Below are positions 11,634 to 24,339 of a stretch of 64,000 nt of DNA, piece by piece. The notes beneath the pieces are model-generated. The model was not told the origin of the DNA. It was given only the letters and a program-made list of their open reading frames with translations, and ran no database searches. The position numbers and the translations under genes are program-made. Each line of letters opens with the position of its first letter. Within the stretch, counting starts at the first letter, position 1. Source of the DNA: Chrysopilus asiliformis (taxonomy: Eukaryota > Arthropoda > Insecta > Diptera > Rhagionidae); the NCBI GenBank assembly GCA_964034945.1, contig OZ035963.1:63754182-63818181 (forward strand), read 5' to 3'.

Positions 11634-11943
11634 GTTGGTGTCTATCTGTCTGTCTGTTCCTCTTTCACGCAAAATCGGCTGAACCGATTGACTTGAAATT
11701 TGGCATGAGTGTCTGTGGTAGTTCTGGTTCCAACATAGGCATACGAAAAAGTAGCGAGAGGGGTGGGGGGAGTAAGGGGAGGGAGTAAAGTGATTTCGAA
11801 ACTTCGTTTTTTCTCTATGTTACTCTTTCGCGGGGAAACTACTGAACCGATTGGCCTGAAAATTAGCTCCAACATAGACCATCAAATTAAAAAAATAAAA
11901 ATTTGAAAAAACTTAACCCGGCAACGACGGGTATGCAAGCTAG
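11634..11943 (+). mobile_element. Helitron-like element, family A, 5'-truncated
   Basis: Begins at TAGTTGGTGTCTATCTGTC, without the A|TCATACT start. It has one module and the canonical end CCCGGCAACGACGGG plus CTAG|T. Confidence 0.75.
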
Positions 11944-13067
11944 TATAATATATATATTACTCAAAATTTCATCCTAACAAAATAACTGGCTCATCAAATG
12001 TAAAAAAAGTAACCTGAAGTAGTCACATGGTGTCTCAATTTGTAAAGAAAACTCAATTCTCCGAACTTGATATTTTACAATTGGATAGTTTTCCTAAAAT
12101 CAGGCAGCTGTACTGCAATTTAGTGTAAAGTTGATTATGCCATCATAATAGATAATAGAAACCAATAATTACTGTCACGTCGGCAAAAAAAAAACACCGA
12201 AAGGAAAAAACAGTATCAACTTTTCAAAGAGATAAAAACCTAATCCTAGGCAACACCCTACCCTCGACAGTAAGGGGTAACATATCATTTTAAACTCATT
12301 TTTTAAAAACCCATCAGACAAAAAAAACAGACCTTTAATCTCTCTTTAATGGACCGCATTCACACACAAGTCCTGTTCGACGTCGTCTTTAGGTTTTTTT
12401 AAGGATACTCTCAATTGCTGGTGTGGATAGAGTTGTATTGCCTTTGTAAATTTTTCTACCTGCTGCTGCTGGTGGTAATAGATTCTCCTATATAGGCTCT
12501 TAGCCTAGTCCTAATGCCTGATATTATGAAATAATGTCAAGGACCGAACGGTCGATTGGTGCCTTTGTTGCCTACAAGAACGTGGAACCTTTGGAAAAAA
12601 ATCGCTCCGGAACAAAAACATTGACCCTAACCTCGTCCTAATTCCTTAATAGGCTTATCTCAAGCACAATCCGATTTAATTCAACCGATTGGAGTGGATT
12701 TTTTTTAAAAAGTAACGCGTTTCGGTTATTGAGACGTGTAGCCAATGATGACGATTAATTTATTAGTTTTGTCATGAACATGAGGGCTTATCCTTTTATT
12801 ACCCCGCTCCGAGCGGTTTTGTAGTTGTGGGAAAGTTGAATTTTCGATAATAAATTGAGTTATTTTAGATACAACAAATAGGAAGAAGAAGAAGAAGAGG
12901 TAGGATTTATTTACTGTGTTGAGTATAAATTTATGATGTAATCTATTAATGGTTTTTTTTTGTTTTTATATTTTTTGTAAGCGTGTTTTATTTTATTTTT
13001 TATATAGAATTTTTTTTCATGAAGTTTAAAGTTTTTTTTTCAATCTACTCATGAATTTTAGTTAAAA
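11944..13067. other. Unique-looking DNA, no gene seen
   Basis: AT-rich, with a short GAA run near 12884-12898 and T runs near 12950-13040. No gene was recognised. Confidence 0.45.
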
Positions 13068-13068
13068 C

Positions 13069-13345
13069 ATAAGAAAAGCTACAATTGCCAGGGACCAATC
13101 GTCAAATACTCCATATGATGACACAAAATGTTTTTTTTTTTAAATCCATTTTTATTGGAGAGGGGGAAAGGAGTGGTCCAACTGGATTTTGGTGTATAGA
13201 TAAGTTATGTAAAATCATATTCTAAATAGATTTTACCATTATAAATTTTTCAATACGACTCACCGTTTTCGAGAAAATTGCAAAAAACTTTTTCGTTTCA
13301 CCGTTTTCGAGAAAATTGCAAAAAACTGTTTCGGGAGGGGGGGGG
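13069..13345 (-). repeat. Satellite-like family B, copy B1
   Basis: Starts with AGAAAAGCTACAATTGCC and GACCAATCGTCAAATACTCC, the reverse complement of the right ends of B2 and B4. It then has units containing TTATAAATTTTTCAATACGACTCACCG and ACCGTTTTCGAGAAAATTGC. Only about one unit is present, and it runs into a G9 tract near 13337. Confidence 0.65.
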
Positions 13346-13547
13346 CAGGAATGGTCTGATTTCGCCCGTTCAAGAACTTTCGCCTCGAGCGCTGCATTGC
13401 TTTGGCACAGCTCTGGTCCGTCCAAATTTTTATGTTTTATACAATGGTTGTCCAAAAAGATTTGGTGGTCGGTGGTTTGATAGGAGGCGGGCTCACAAGG
13501 GAACCCCACGCACGTAGGCCTCAAGTTGGGCCCATTGTACACCTCCG

Positions 13548-13942
13548 GTGTCCCTCGCTGGAGCAGATTGAGCTCAACTACGGTTGTTTAGCCATCCCGC
13601 CAGTGCTATTTATTTCCGAATCGACTCCCAGCCCTGAGTTCCTGCCTCATGGAGTTCCTCTAGAAAGGGATGGCCAAAGCATTTGACGCGAGTACGGGTT
13701 AAGGCTGGACAGTGACACAAGAAATGCTCCACCGTTCCCTGCTCTTCTCCGCAGCCCCTGCATTGTGGATTATCCACCAGCTTCATCTTGAAAGCGTGAT
13801 CCTTCAGGAGGGAGTGCCCAGTTAGAATCCAAGTCGTTAGACGAAGGGAATTCCGTTCCAGATTTAAGAGGCTCTTAGTAAGGTATGCATTTAACCCACT
13901 CCATAATTCCTTGGTTGTAGTGCCAACAAGATTTAAGGTCAA
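13548..13942 (-). pseudogene. Non-LTR retrotransposon 3' fragment (R1/LOA/Jockey type)
   Basis: Minus-strand frame 13942 to 13610 encodes 110 residues resembling the region after RNase H in R1/LOA/Jockey-type ORF2. It shows the LTTWILTGHSLL motif, then CRGCG, TVEHFLCHCPAL and a basic stretch (the CCHC-like CxxC...HxxxxC zinc-binding pattern). After a stop, similarity to the usual tail (a GWLNN-like string) continues in frame, so the copy is decayed. The reverse transcriptase and endonuclease are absent. The known role of the intact protein is target-primed reverse transcription. The chosen start is just the first Met, and the true element extended further upstream. The 3' part down to about 13460 may be its untranslated tail. 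Confidence 0.8.
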
Positions 13943-15808
13943 ACATTTTTCTAGTGAAGGTTGCGAATATTATGCAATAAGTAAAAAGATTCACCACACC
14001 AAATGTAACGACAATTTTTGAAAGTTCCTGAACCTTTCTTGGTTAAACTACCCTCAATAAAGAGAAATAAAGTCGTATATTTCACGCCTAGTTTGTGTAA
14101 ATTTCATACGATCACAATATTTGATGCTGGCAGCCATTATCTAAATGGGAAAAACGGATTGATCTCACGGTGCGGACGGAAAGGTCTCACTACGCTTTAA
14201 AATCGAATACGACAATGGGATGAGTTTCCATGGCATATTGGGAAACCATAAAACCGAAGGTGTTGCATTTTATGCTATGACAAGCGAGGGGTCCCTGTTT
14301 TCAAAAGGCGTACATCTGCTAATACATCAAAGTATGATAGTTCAAACACTAGAAATTGTATGCTGGCTTGTTCGGTAACAGAAACATAATGAGTTTCGAA
14401 ACGTGTGGGAATACAAAAGCATGAAAATAATAAACTAACTGACGATGATCCCTGAACTGGTCGCATATTTGACACTGGATTTCCCTAAATTTCTGGATAT
14501 TCGGCACATTGCACCTTTTTCACAATTGAACTCAAATAACACTAAGAAGCACTTTACCATAAAAATGTATAGCCAAAAGTAATTGCCACTGAAACGGATC
14601 TACGTGCGTTTAGTTTTTGTCGGTTAGCCCACAGGAACCGGAATAGTTGGTCAGGAGGTGTCGAAACAAGGAACCGACACACACATATTCGCACGCACGC
14701 AATATTCTGGGATTTTGTCGATTTTGGGTGTATGAAGAGTGCGGAAAACCCACAGGACCAGGATTTATTCAAGCTATAGGACAATGGCACAGTTTGGCTA
14801 ATCTCGCCTCACAGGCTGGGGTCACGAATTATCGGGTTCGCAGTGCATTACCAAATCGAGACGAGACGCTTTCTTCGGCATTATTTAGGGATAAAATACT
14901 TGAATGGTTAATTTTATGGTTGCACTGAGTACAAAGAGGCGAGAAAATTTAATCCTGTGGGCTGGGAGTTTGTGGTCCCAGCGATATACCAGCAGATTAG
15001 GCCATTTATGCCTGGAGTTTCAGTGCAATTTCACGGTTATTCTAAATTTGATACGCGTTGACGAATTCTCACACATTGGTCCAACTTCATTCATTCTTCT
15101 TCTTTTTTTTGGTAATCCTTGGATTTTTTTCTTGGTTTTTTCTCTGAGTCTTTTGGTACTTAGTGATTTATTTGTAATGCCGTAAGATTTGGAGTTTTTT
15201 GTATTGTATTACAAATTTTAACATGTGTTATACACAATTTTTTCTTTTCGAAACTAGAAATATTCCTCTCTTATATCCTTAAGTGCAAAATAGACACTTA
15301 ACATTATGTTAACACAAGGACATTTGCATTGTAAAGTGTTTTCTGGGTATGTTTTTTTCTTATAGATCTCATTTGCTAAAATGTAGCACTTCTCAAGTAT
15401 CAGTTTTCAAATTTTAACGAAAAAAGCCCCACTTCAAATACGACGGTGGAATTAGGTAGATTATGGGTTCCAAGAAATCGGGATTAACCATAATATCTTT
15501 AACACGTTAGTTGCCAAGTACAATTTTCGATGATTTTTAGAGACAGTTTATCATTGTGTCATGGTAAATAAAGTGTTGAAAATCATTTCGGAGAAATTTA
15601 CGAGAAACGTAATTATACCAAATTTTAAGTCTTTAGCTTAATCCTTGCGAAAGTTATGGTATTCACGGACGGACAGACGGACAGACACACGGAAATCAAA
15701 ATCTTTAGTCATCTCTAACACCCTGGTGTAGTTAATTTTTGTGTCCGATGATTGGTTCGATGCGCTAGAACCGGCATACGAAATCTAATATACTCCTATA
15801 TGATATAT
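13943..15808. other. DNA with no supported gene
   Basis: Frames at 14275-14475, 14554-14790, 14647-14928 and 14904-15185 overlap each other on both strands and show no domain. Near 15650-15700 is a GGACAGAC-type microsatellite. No RNA gene was recognised. Confidence 0.4.
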
Positions 15809-16199
15809 CATAGGTAGTTCTGGTTCCAACATAGCCATACGGAAAAGTAGCGCGAGGGTGGGGGGAGTAAGGGGAGGGAGTAAAGTGATTTCGAAACTTA
15901 GTTTTTGCGCTATGTTACTCTTTCGCAGGGAAACTACCGAACCGATTGGCCTGAAATTTGGCATAGTAGTTCGTCAGGGGTTCAGCTCCAACATAGATCC
16001 ATTAAAAAGTAGCCCGAGAGGTGGGGGAGTAAGGGGAGGGGGTGAAGTAAACTCGAAACTTAGTTTTCCCTCTATGTTACTCTTTCGCGGGGAAACTACC
16101 GAGCCGATTGGCCTGAAGTTTAGCTTCAACATAGACCATCAAAAAAACAAAAAAAAAATTGAAAAAACTTAACCCGGCAACGACGGGTATGCAAGCTAG
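15809..16199 (+). mobile_element. Helitron-like element, family A, 5'-truncated
   Basis: Begins within the module region (GGTAGTTCTGGTTCC), so the microsatellite and A|TC end are lost. Modules repeat twice. The end is CCCGGCAACGACGGG plus CTAG|T at 16196-16199. The frame at 15858-16172 is a module by-product. Confidence 0.75.
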
Positions 16200-17622
16200 T
16201 AGAGTATAAAAAAACTGAAATTGGACTACGGTCTTGGTCCACTGTTAACTTTTACAGTTTTACCCCCCGCTTCCTCTTAAAGCTTTTTTGAATGTTATGC
16301 TAATATTTTGCCTATTTTTGCCTCCACCCACTCCCCCTGTTATTTTTTTTAATTTTTGCACGCACTTTTATACTTTTCCGTATTTAAAAAAAAAATCTTT
16401 CTAAATGATTCTTTTTTCAATGCATTGTGAAAAGTTCAATGGTTTTTCACCTCATTTACGTAAAAACGAGATTTATGGACAATTTGTTAAGCATAAATAA
16501 CGAAACTCGTTAATTTAAATCACTTCCTGACTACTCAAAATTCATTTCCAATAATAACGATGCAAATGAAATATCAATGAATATCAATTTCTTATGCTGT
16601 TTACATCGAAAACAAACAAAATCATTAGTGATGAACATAATTTGATGTTGGCGCCAAATAACTTTGAATTTTCTTCAACAGACACCAATCTATTTACCTG
16701 CGGTCGGTATTTCAATTTCCCAATTGTTTGTAAAATGCACAATCGAACCATTAGTGTGTCATCAGCTATGGTACAAAAATTACCAAATTAACCGCAGCCA
16801 TTGATCGATTTCACTCACACGGGCATAGAGATATTAAAATTCTTATCATTGCCGTGATTATACTATTGACGAATAATCGAAATTCTGATAAAGTTGATTC
16901 ACCTGCACGATTAACCTGAAATGATTCAACCTGCCGGGAGTTTTGTGGCCACAATTCGGACCGAAGCCGACCAACAACATATGTTTCGAGACTTTTCATT
17001 TTGTTTGCATTCCATGGGACAACTTTTCTCTTGCCGCGAGTATTCTCGTTATTACTTTCAGTTGTGCAACATAAATTTTATCTGGGGAAATTTCCAGTTC
17101 GAAATTCCAAATGGAATTTTTTCCAACGGAAGTTGTGTACAACTTTTGAAATGTTGAGGAACATTTGGAAATGTTGATACTTATTTTGAAAAATGTTTCT
17201 TTTATATTTAAATGGCTATGACTCTTATTTTCAAACCCTTTTTTAATTTTGTCTTAATCCCCGCTAAAAATTATGGGGCTCAATTTTTTTTGTATAGGAG
17301 AGGGGGTGGCGAGGAGGGAGGAGAGGACTTTCCGCTTCCTTAGCGAAATTTCCGCTTCCGATAACATACTAGATAAATTAAACAGACAACGAAGTTTCGC
17401 AATAATGGTCCTGTGTTTCAGTTCTTAAAGGGATCTTTGATAATGATTTATGACCCTTCAGTAAAGTTTTTAAAGGATTCGACCGATTTTGTCCAAATTT
17501 TATTAGCTAGCCATTCCCTAGTTTGCTTTACAAAGCAAACATCCAATAGCCGATTAGGAAAAAATTTTTGGGTGTAAAACATTTTCATATAATTTAGGTT
17601 GCCACAGCAAATTTTAGAGAAC
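16200..17622. other. AT-rich DNA, no gene seen
   Basis: The frames at 16594-16791 and 16921-17157 have no recognisable domain. A purine-rich patch lies near 17297-17325. Confidence 0.4.
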
Positions 17623-17766
17623 TAGGACTCATGAGCGAAAAACTAGGATTCATGAGCGAAAAACTAGAACTCATGAGCGAAAAACTAGGACTCATGACCG
17701 AAAAACTAGGATTCATGAGCGAAAAACTAGGACTCATGAGCGAAAAACTAGGACTCATGAGCGAAT
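17623..17766. repeat. 21-bp minisatellite, about 7 units
   Basis: The unit CTAGGACTCATGAGCGAAAAA is repeated about seven times with few changes. Because 21 is a multiple of three, a minus-strand 63-codon frame stays open, encoding a repeating SFSLMSP-type heptad. It is not a CRISPR array, as there are no unique spacers. No gene is inferred. Confidence 0.9.
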
Positions 17767-20177
17767 TACGATCAAAACCCCGCACATGCTGAGAATATTA
17801 AAAGATTGACTTAAGAAAATTATTTATTTGATTATAATAAAAGGAAGTGAGAGACATCGATGGCTCTTCCTTTTATTTCTTTCTAACTTTGTTTTCAAAA
17901 CAAATTGCTAACAGAAACGAACAAAAAGAAATGCGCCGCAGGCAAACAGTTTTTTTAATGAAAAACTCGCGCCGGCCGTAGGTAGAATTTCGCGAAGAAA
18001 TGCACCACGGGTGAAAATTTTGGTCTTTTGAGTCAAATATACCCAATTGAAAGCCTCATATTTCGTATTTTGTGTCTCTCGACGTTTTAGTTTTAGGAAG
18101 TGAACTTTTTAAGCAGCTCGAAATTTCCCAGCCACGTTTAAAAAACTCCGGACACCATTAAACACCCCCCCCCCCCCCCCCCCCCCGAACATCTCTGGAT
18201 GTTACCGGATGCTACTGGCGTAGGAAGAAAGGGGAAGGGGGTCTGGTGGTCTAAGAGGCCTATGAAGAAAGTAATAACATTTTTCAGTATGTTATTTTTC
18301 GTACCCAGGTGGAAAGGGACGGGGGGGGGGGGGGGCTTCCCCTGCCGTTTAGCCGGACACCCTATAACAGAGGACCCTATAACTATAACAGAGGATCCCA
18401 TAACTATAACAGAGGACTAGTGATATGGCCTGTAGGCCTAGAAAACTAATAAAGTTATCATATAATAGTAGTTGCGGCCATTAATGAAATTTGAATTTTT
18501 AACGTTGAAATGTTTTCGCCTTTTTTCCTCAAGAAAATGCGAAAATCTCTTCTGGCTTTTTAAATTCTCTTTTCAAACCATCATCTTCAACGGCATTTTT
18601 TATCAAAAAACGAACAAAAATGTTAAAACAACTTACAGTTGAATTTCAAAATTTCCCCAATTGGAATGTTTCCAATTCGAAAAACCGGTTTCTACACCCA
18701 AACTGTGCGCACGTTAAAAATGTTTCTCAACATAACTTCTGCATGTGTTTGACTTCCAACCAGAAAGTCTAACATAAAATGCATTCGTATTGGTTTCACA
18801 TTCGAAGTATGTTGGAATTAATTCACTTGAACGATGAAATCGAGTTAAACATTGTTCGGCAGTTGACTTGAGTGCCAGTCGCGTTTTGTTTGCTCGTCTA
18901 AGAAATTCGAATTCGCCACGAAAAAATTACCTGTAGTAAAAATCGAGCATTAAACATTTTCAAAAAAAAAAAATCTTGAATTTTGTTTAAAATTGAAGCA
19001 ATTTACGGGAAGAAATTCTGCTGTGGAACGTGGATTACTACGGAGCCACGCGGGAATTTTGAATTCAATAACTTTTGAAACAATGTCCGATAGTCACAGT
19101 ACATTTACTGTCAAGTGAATACGATTTTTATAGATAGTGGTTTCTTAAAAGTGGTTAAGTTTTCTTAAAATTCGGCTGCCCAATGGATAAATCTGAAGAT
19201 AGCAATAGCCGTAGATGATAGTTTAGAATTACGAGATACAAAAATTCGACATCGAATGTGCATCATTCTAGAAATAACACGAGTATCTAATTAAGGAAAT
19301 TCTAACAAAAAATAGTTTTTTTTTCTATAGCATAAGTGTTGAAACTAACGTGGAGCGGATTTGTCACAAACCAAAAGATCAAATCATCTGTTTGTGAATA
19401 ATTTTCATAGTATAGATAGATATTTGTGTATCTTGCTTTAATAACACCATCTGAATCTTGAAGATCGTTTTTGGACGCTGGCAAAGTGTTGACCTCACAT
19501 AAAAACGATCGTGTCGAAGTGATCGTGCATACAAAAAAAAATCATCTACATATTAAAATTACACTGAAAGTATCTAAAATTATTCATCAATAAATAATTT
19601 GAGGTTATAACACTTAAAATTCGATCCGTCAAAAAATATATTCTCAAAGTGATCTTAACGTCAAACAAACGCGATCGAATATAGTTATAAAATTTCCAGC
19701 GATCGATGATCGTTGTGGGTTTCATGTGTGAGAAACTCTTTTGATAAAGCAAAAAACACCTTTAATAATTGTACACCTGTGTGTATTTCCGTGCATGTGA
19801 TCACTGAAACATAACGAAATCGAGAAATTTCCAAGTCGTAGTGTTTCACGATTAAAACTTCCAATTCGAAAATTAGTGGAAAATAAAAACGAATTTGATC
19901 AAAACAAGGTGTGACGTTTGATTGATTGTCAATTGCAGGTGGTTTTTTTTGCATTATTATTGGTTTGGAAAATTCGTAAACAAATAAAAATCACGAAAAG
20001 TGTATATTTTCTACTTAAGAAGTGATAATTTTCCCGGTTTCAATTTAAAGAAAAGTCAATTTTCCCATAAATAGTGAGCAGCAGGTGATTTCAATTAAAG
20101 TGCAATTTTCCCTAGTTTTTTTTTATCATCTAAAAAGATAAAAATCAATCGAAGTAATTTGTGTATTTAATGCGAAC
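17767..20177. other. Upstream and intergenic DNA before exon 1
   Basis: Contains a C22 run (18165-18186), a G15 run (18321-18335) and short CCTATAACTATAACAGAGGA repeats (18360-18418). The stretch nearest exon 1 (about 19700-20177) lacks known repeats and would hold the 5' UTR. No TATA box or initiator could be assigned. Confidence 0.4.
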
Positions 20178-20241
20178 ATGGATAGCACGAAATTAAAGAT
20201 GTCAGCAATTTGGTTAATCCTGTTAAGCTGTTTCTTCATAG
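20178..20241 (+). CDS. Signal-peptide first exon, candidate RECK-like gene
   Basis: The ATG has A at -3 and G at +4. Twenty-one codons follow: a short polar/basic start (MDSTKLK), then a hydrophobic stretch from about residue 9 to 21 (AIWLILLSCFFI), as in a secretory signal peptide. The sequence then reads ATAG|GTTCGT, a plausible donor that leaves phase 1. A second Met at residue 8 is an alternative start. It is too short to identify alone. The link to the cysteine-rich exon at 34998 rests on strand, matching phase and the expected order of signal peptide then cysteine repeat. Transcript data would be decisive. Confidence 0.45.
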
Positions 20242-20766
20242 GTTCGTAATTTTTTTAGCTGTTGTTTTTAAAAATTTCGTTAATTTGAATCTTTGGTATT
20301 TGCCATTAGATAATATTTATCTAACTTTGTCGATTTTGCAACACCAACGCTGGTAGATAGATAAAAGGATAAATTTTCAACTGATTTATTTTTGTTTAAT
20401 TAGCATTTAAAATTTTCCATGGGATTGTATTCACTGTAAATATTTGCTAAATCAATAAAATGTTGGTTTTGTCTTGCGAGATTCTATTGTAGTTCACCTT
20501 GAATGTTGAGAAGATCATACGATAATTAGATCTAATTTTTTCTTAAATTTGTCGCAAGGTTTTATCGTCGGCTTTAGATTATTTTAGTTGTTTTTCGTGG
20601 TATTTTAAATAGAGCGATTTTTTGAAGGAAAAACTTCAATTTTTTCGAATCTTTTTATAAAAATCAAACTTTAATTTGGGTCGAAAAGCCTATTACGCAG
20701 AGCTATTTCAAGAATTTCTTCTTAAATTATGGTTTTATCCATAAAACAGAAAACAAATATCTACTA

Positions 20767-21228
20767 CTAGCTTGCATACCCGTCGTTGTCGGGTTAAGTT
20801 TTTTCATTTTTTTTATGGTCTATGTTGGAGCTAAACTTCAGGCCAATCGGTTCGGTAGTTTCCCCGCGAAAGAGTAACATATCGCAAAAACTAAGTTTCA
20901 AAATCACTTTACCCCCTCCCCTTACTCCCTCACCTCTCGGGCTACTTTTTAATGGGTCTATGTTGGGGCTGGACCTCCGAAGACAATCTATGCCAAATTT
21001 CAGGCCAATCGGTTCAGTAGTTTCCCCGCGGAAGAGTAACATAGCGCAAAAACTAAGTTACGAAATCACTTTACCCCCTCCCCTTACTCCCCCACCCCTC
21101 GCGCTACTTTTCCGTATGCCTATGTTGGAACCAGAACTACCACAGACATTCATGCCAAATTTCAAGTCAATCGGTTCAGCCGTTTTTGTCAGACAGACAG
21201 ACAGACAGACACCAACTTATGAGTATGA
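20767..21228 (-). mobile_element. Helitron-like element, family A, full length
   Basis: On the minus strand it starts A|TCATACTC (ending at 21228), followed by the GTCT microsatellite, two modules about 163 bp apart, the 3' hairpin and CTAG at 20767. The 186-codon plus-strand frame across it is a by-product of the modules. Confidence 0.8.
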
Positions 21229-21718
21229 TATGATTGTGAAGCTTGTATTATCCGGTCTCTCACGGAATCAGAAAATTGTCCGGTTCAGGCAGGTTTCCGG
21301 CTTATACGAGTCCGGCTTTTACAGACTTCACTATATTATAATTTTTAGGGTCCTTAGGCTCGTTTGCGCCAATTATTCTTAAAAAATAAGGTTCTGCCTA
21401 AAAATTCTGTCACTTAAAATAATTAAATTCGACATAATTTTCTAAGTTTCTTTGGTCCAAACCGCTCCTAAAAATGTGAATTTCAATTATTTTGGCTGAA
21501 ATCTTTTTTCTTTTCAATGGCAGCTACACAAATTTTGGACCTGATTTCAAAAATTTGGTCCGAATACCCGAAACATCAAAACCACCATTTATTTACCAAA
21601 CGCCCTTACAATAATGCAGATATTGCTATTAAGTGAGTAGAGCTATTAGGAGCGGTTTGCACCAATTAAACTTCGCAACTTAAATAATTAAGTTGCTAAG
21701 TACCAGAATTTTTTAGGT

Positions 21719-22017
21719 TTAACACTCTAAGTGCCACGACAGTTTTAAGCCTTTTTCAAATATTTTGTTGTCAGTCGAAAAGGGACTAAGAGAAAAAAAA
21801 TTGAAACAAAATCATACCTAAATGTTATTTAGGTATAATTTTCTCTTAGTGCCTTTTGACTGACAACTAAATATTCGAAAGGGGCTTAAAACTGTCGGGG
21901 CAGTTAGAGTGTTAAGCGTGGTTGCGGTTGCAGCGAACACTTTAATAATTTTCATTGTGGCCGTTGTGTACAGTTAGGTGTCAGGTATTTTTACTGACGT
22001 GGCAGTTAGAGTGTTAA
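21719..22017. mobile_element. TTAA-flanked MITE with a duplicated right end
   Basis: Begins TTAACACTCTAAGTGCCACG at 21719. The complementary end GGCAGTTAGAGTGTTAA occurs twice, finishing at 21915 and at 22017. The inner arms (about 21733-21900) pair over long stretches around GGTATAATT. TTAA ends with a TTAACAC tip are typical of piggyBac-like MITEs (family knowledge). Non-coding. Confidence 0.75.
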
Positions 22018-22054
22018 GAAGGCTAACCACAACCTAATTTTTTAAGAATAATAC

Positions 22055-22303
22055 ACAGAAAGAAGAAAAATAGGTAAAATTGCGTCAACCTACAAGAATA
22101 GTGGTTTAACCTTGCTTACGTAGTAAAACCTTCTCAAAACTTACTACACACGTACTTAATCCTACTAATACAAACATTTTTGACAATTTAATAGTTGAAT
22201 TAAGTACGCTTGTAGTAAGTTTTGAGAAGAATAAGCATGGTTAAACCACTATTCTTGTAGGTTGACGCAATTTTAACTATTTTTTACTATTTTTTCTTTC
22301 TGT
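22055..22303. mobile_element. Fold-back MITE, ACAGAAAG ends
   Basis: A 249-bp element with long arms: ACAGAAAGAAGAAAAATAGG...GCGTCAACCTACAAGAATAG and their complement. ATAC flanks both ends (22051-22054 and 22304-22307) as a probable 4-bp target duplication. No second copy was seen. Confidence 0.75.
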
Positions 22304-22307
22304 ATAC

Positions 22308-24339
22308 TCGCAAACGGCTGTATGAGGCATTTGCAGAAACAAATCTTACCAATTGATGCTCATCTTAAGATATTTAAGTCCAAAATTGAAGAGTTTTAAA
22401 TTACTTTCTCTTCAAAAAAATCACTTCCTTCCGTAGTTCTGTTTCAAATTTTCGGAAAACTCCACATAACTGTGCAATCCTACTATTTTTCTGACTTGCT
22501 AAGCTTGACAGAAATCACCAGAGCCGTTTCCAAGGAAAAAAATACTTGCATTATTTAAATGTAAAATCGATTTTGTGCCACGGTTCCCTCTCCATCATAA
22601 AACCCGTCGCGCTGAGGTAGAAAAAAACCCCACTAGCGGTCAACAAACATCTGTTTGGTGGCATCGCCCCTGGACATGATTTTCCTACTATTATAAAACT
22701 TTGCTATACGTGCACGGCATTCAAAATAAAATTAAGTACTCCACATGACGTATGTACAAAAAATGTCAATCCCATAAAAACCCCCCCTTTTCCCCCATGA
22801 TTAAAAACTTCTTCACTTGCGACGAATCTCGACATGCTTTCCAGTGCAAAACTATGCCAACAAAAATAAATTTTCGTGCAGGAAAACTAGAAAAGAAAAG
22901 CGATTTTCCTTGAGCGCGCACTACAATCTACTCTAATATGAAACTCTCTCTTAGCCGCCCGAACAGCAACAAAAATTTTTTGATAGTTTTCCCTCCACGG
23001 AAAGTTTTTCTTTTATGTTTTGCCTAAATGAAAATCATGTGGTGACAGCGTTTTCCACAACAACAACAATGAAATTTTTCGTCTATTCCATGATGCTAAT
23101 TTATTTATAGAAATATTTTCCATTTAGATAAAAGCTCTCAACTATTGAAAATTGCATCATTTTTTCGTTCTTATGCAAGGGAAATATTAGTTTTAATTTT
23201 AGAAATGATTGCTAATTTGGAATGATGGATTTCTCTTAAGATTATCATAAATTTTGTTATAATGATCCAATTTTAGTTGCACAAAACAAAATTATGAAAT
23301 AAAAACACATTAAATAAATTATGATGCCGGATATTGAGAAAATAAATGAAAGTTGAAGATTTCTAGGGAGAACTTTAAAAGATTTTCTTTTGAATTTGTA
23401 GATTTTTTTTTTAAATGGTCATAAAATGGTCGCCATGTCTTAAATTTTGACTAATTTTTTTGCCTTATGGTCGCAACAACTTGTTTACGACCTCTGATGG
23501 TACTTTTGAATAAAATTAATTTCAGTTATTTCCAATCTTTCTAAAATTTAATCAGAAAATATTGTCACAAAATTCTGTTAACTTCCTCCTCCACTTATTA
23601 AAGACCTTAATTGTTAAAAAAAACTTTTTTTTTCAAAGAGTGGTTTTTTTTCATCAAAGTATTTGAACATTTATTTCACATCTAAAAAGCCACTCATGCG
23701 AAAATATTAATTTGCAGTCCGACAGTATATCTGCATAGTGTAGAAAATTTATAGAAATGGTGATAGGAAAATGAAATAAAATTAAATACCCAAGGATAAA
23801 TAAAATGCGCCAGTTTTCCTCGTATAAAAATGGGAAATATTTCGTTTCGAAAATCAAATTCCAAATAAAATAAAAATTATTCAACCATAAAGGAAATTAT
23901 TTACGGTAGATTCTTTACATTAAACATAAACCGAATGTTAGATAAAGCATAAAATGTTTTATGCTTTCTGTTCATGCAAATTAAAATTTGAGTTACTTTG
24001 CAGGGGGAAAAATATACTAAGTGAAAAATTGTAATTGGATACTGATTTGGTAATGGTGATTGTCCGTTTTTTTTAAATAAGGTTGAAAAAATGATTAATT
24101 GAATTATAATTAGAAATGTTTAGGTGTTTTTGGTAATCTGCGATAGTTTTGGAGCCAGAGGTGGCATAACTTACTCATAAATATTACTAAATTGGTCACA
24201 TACCTTTTGGCTTCCTGGACCCCTTTCAGGCTAAGCCAGTGATCTGTGAATAAGTAAATTTTATTAATTAAAGACAAGGTTTTTTAGGGAAAATTTCGAG
24301 TTTTTTCTATTTTTTCTCTACAAAATATTTCAAATATGG
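22308..24339. other. AT-rich intronic-type DNA, no gene seen
   Basis: Only chance frames (for example 23654-23884 minus). No repeat family was recognised. Confidence 0.45.

Noticed and set aside
13278..13686. Plus-strand frames over the retrotransposon fragment
   Set aside because: They are antisense to the recognisable minus-strand retrotransposon peptide.
17623..17766. CRISPR-like array
   Set aside because: The repeats are contiguous with no unique spacers, and the context is eukaryotic.
20822..21382. 186-codon plus-strand frame, the longest in the window
   Set aside because: It lies across a Helitron-like element. The same peptide strings appear from every module copy and from opposite strands.
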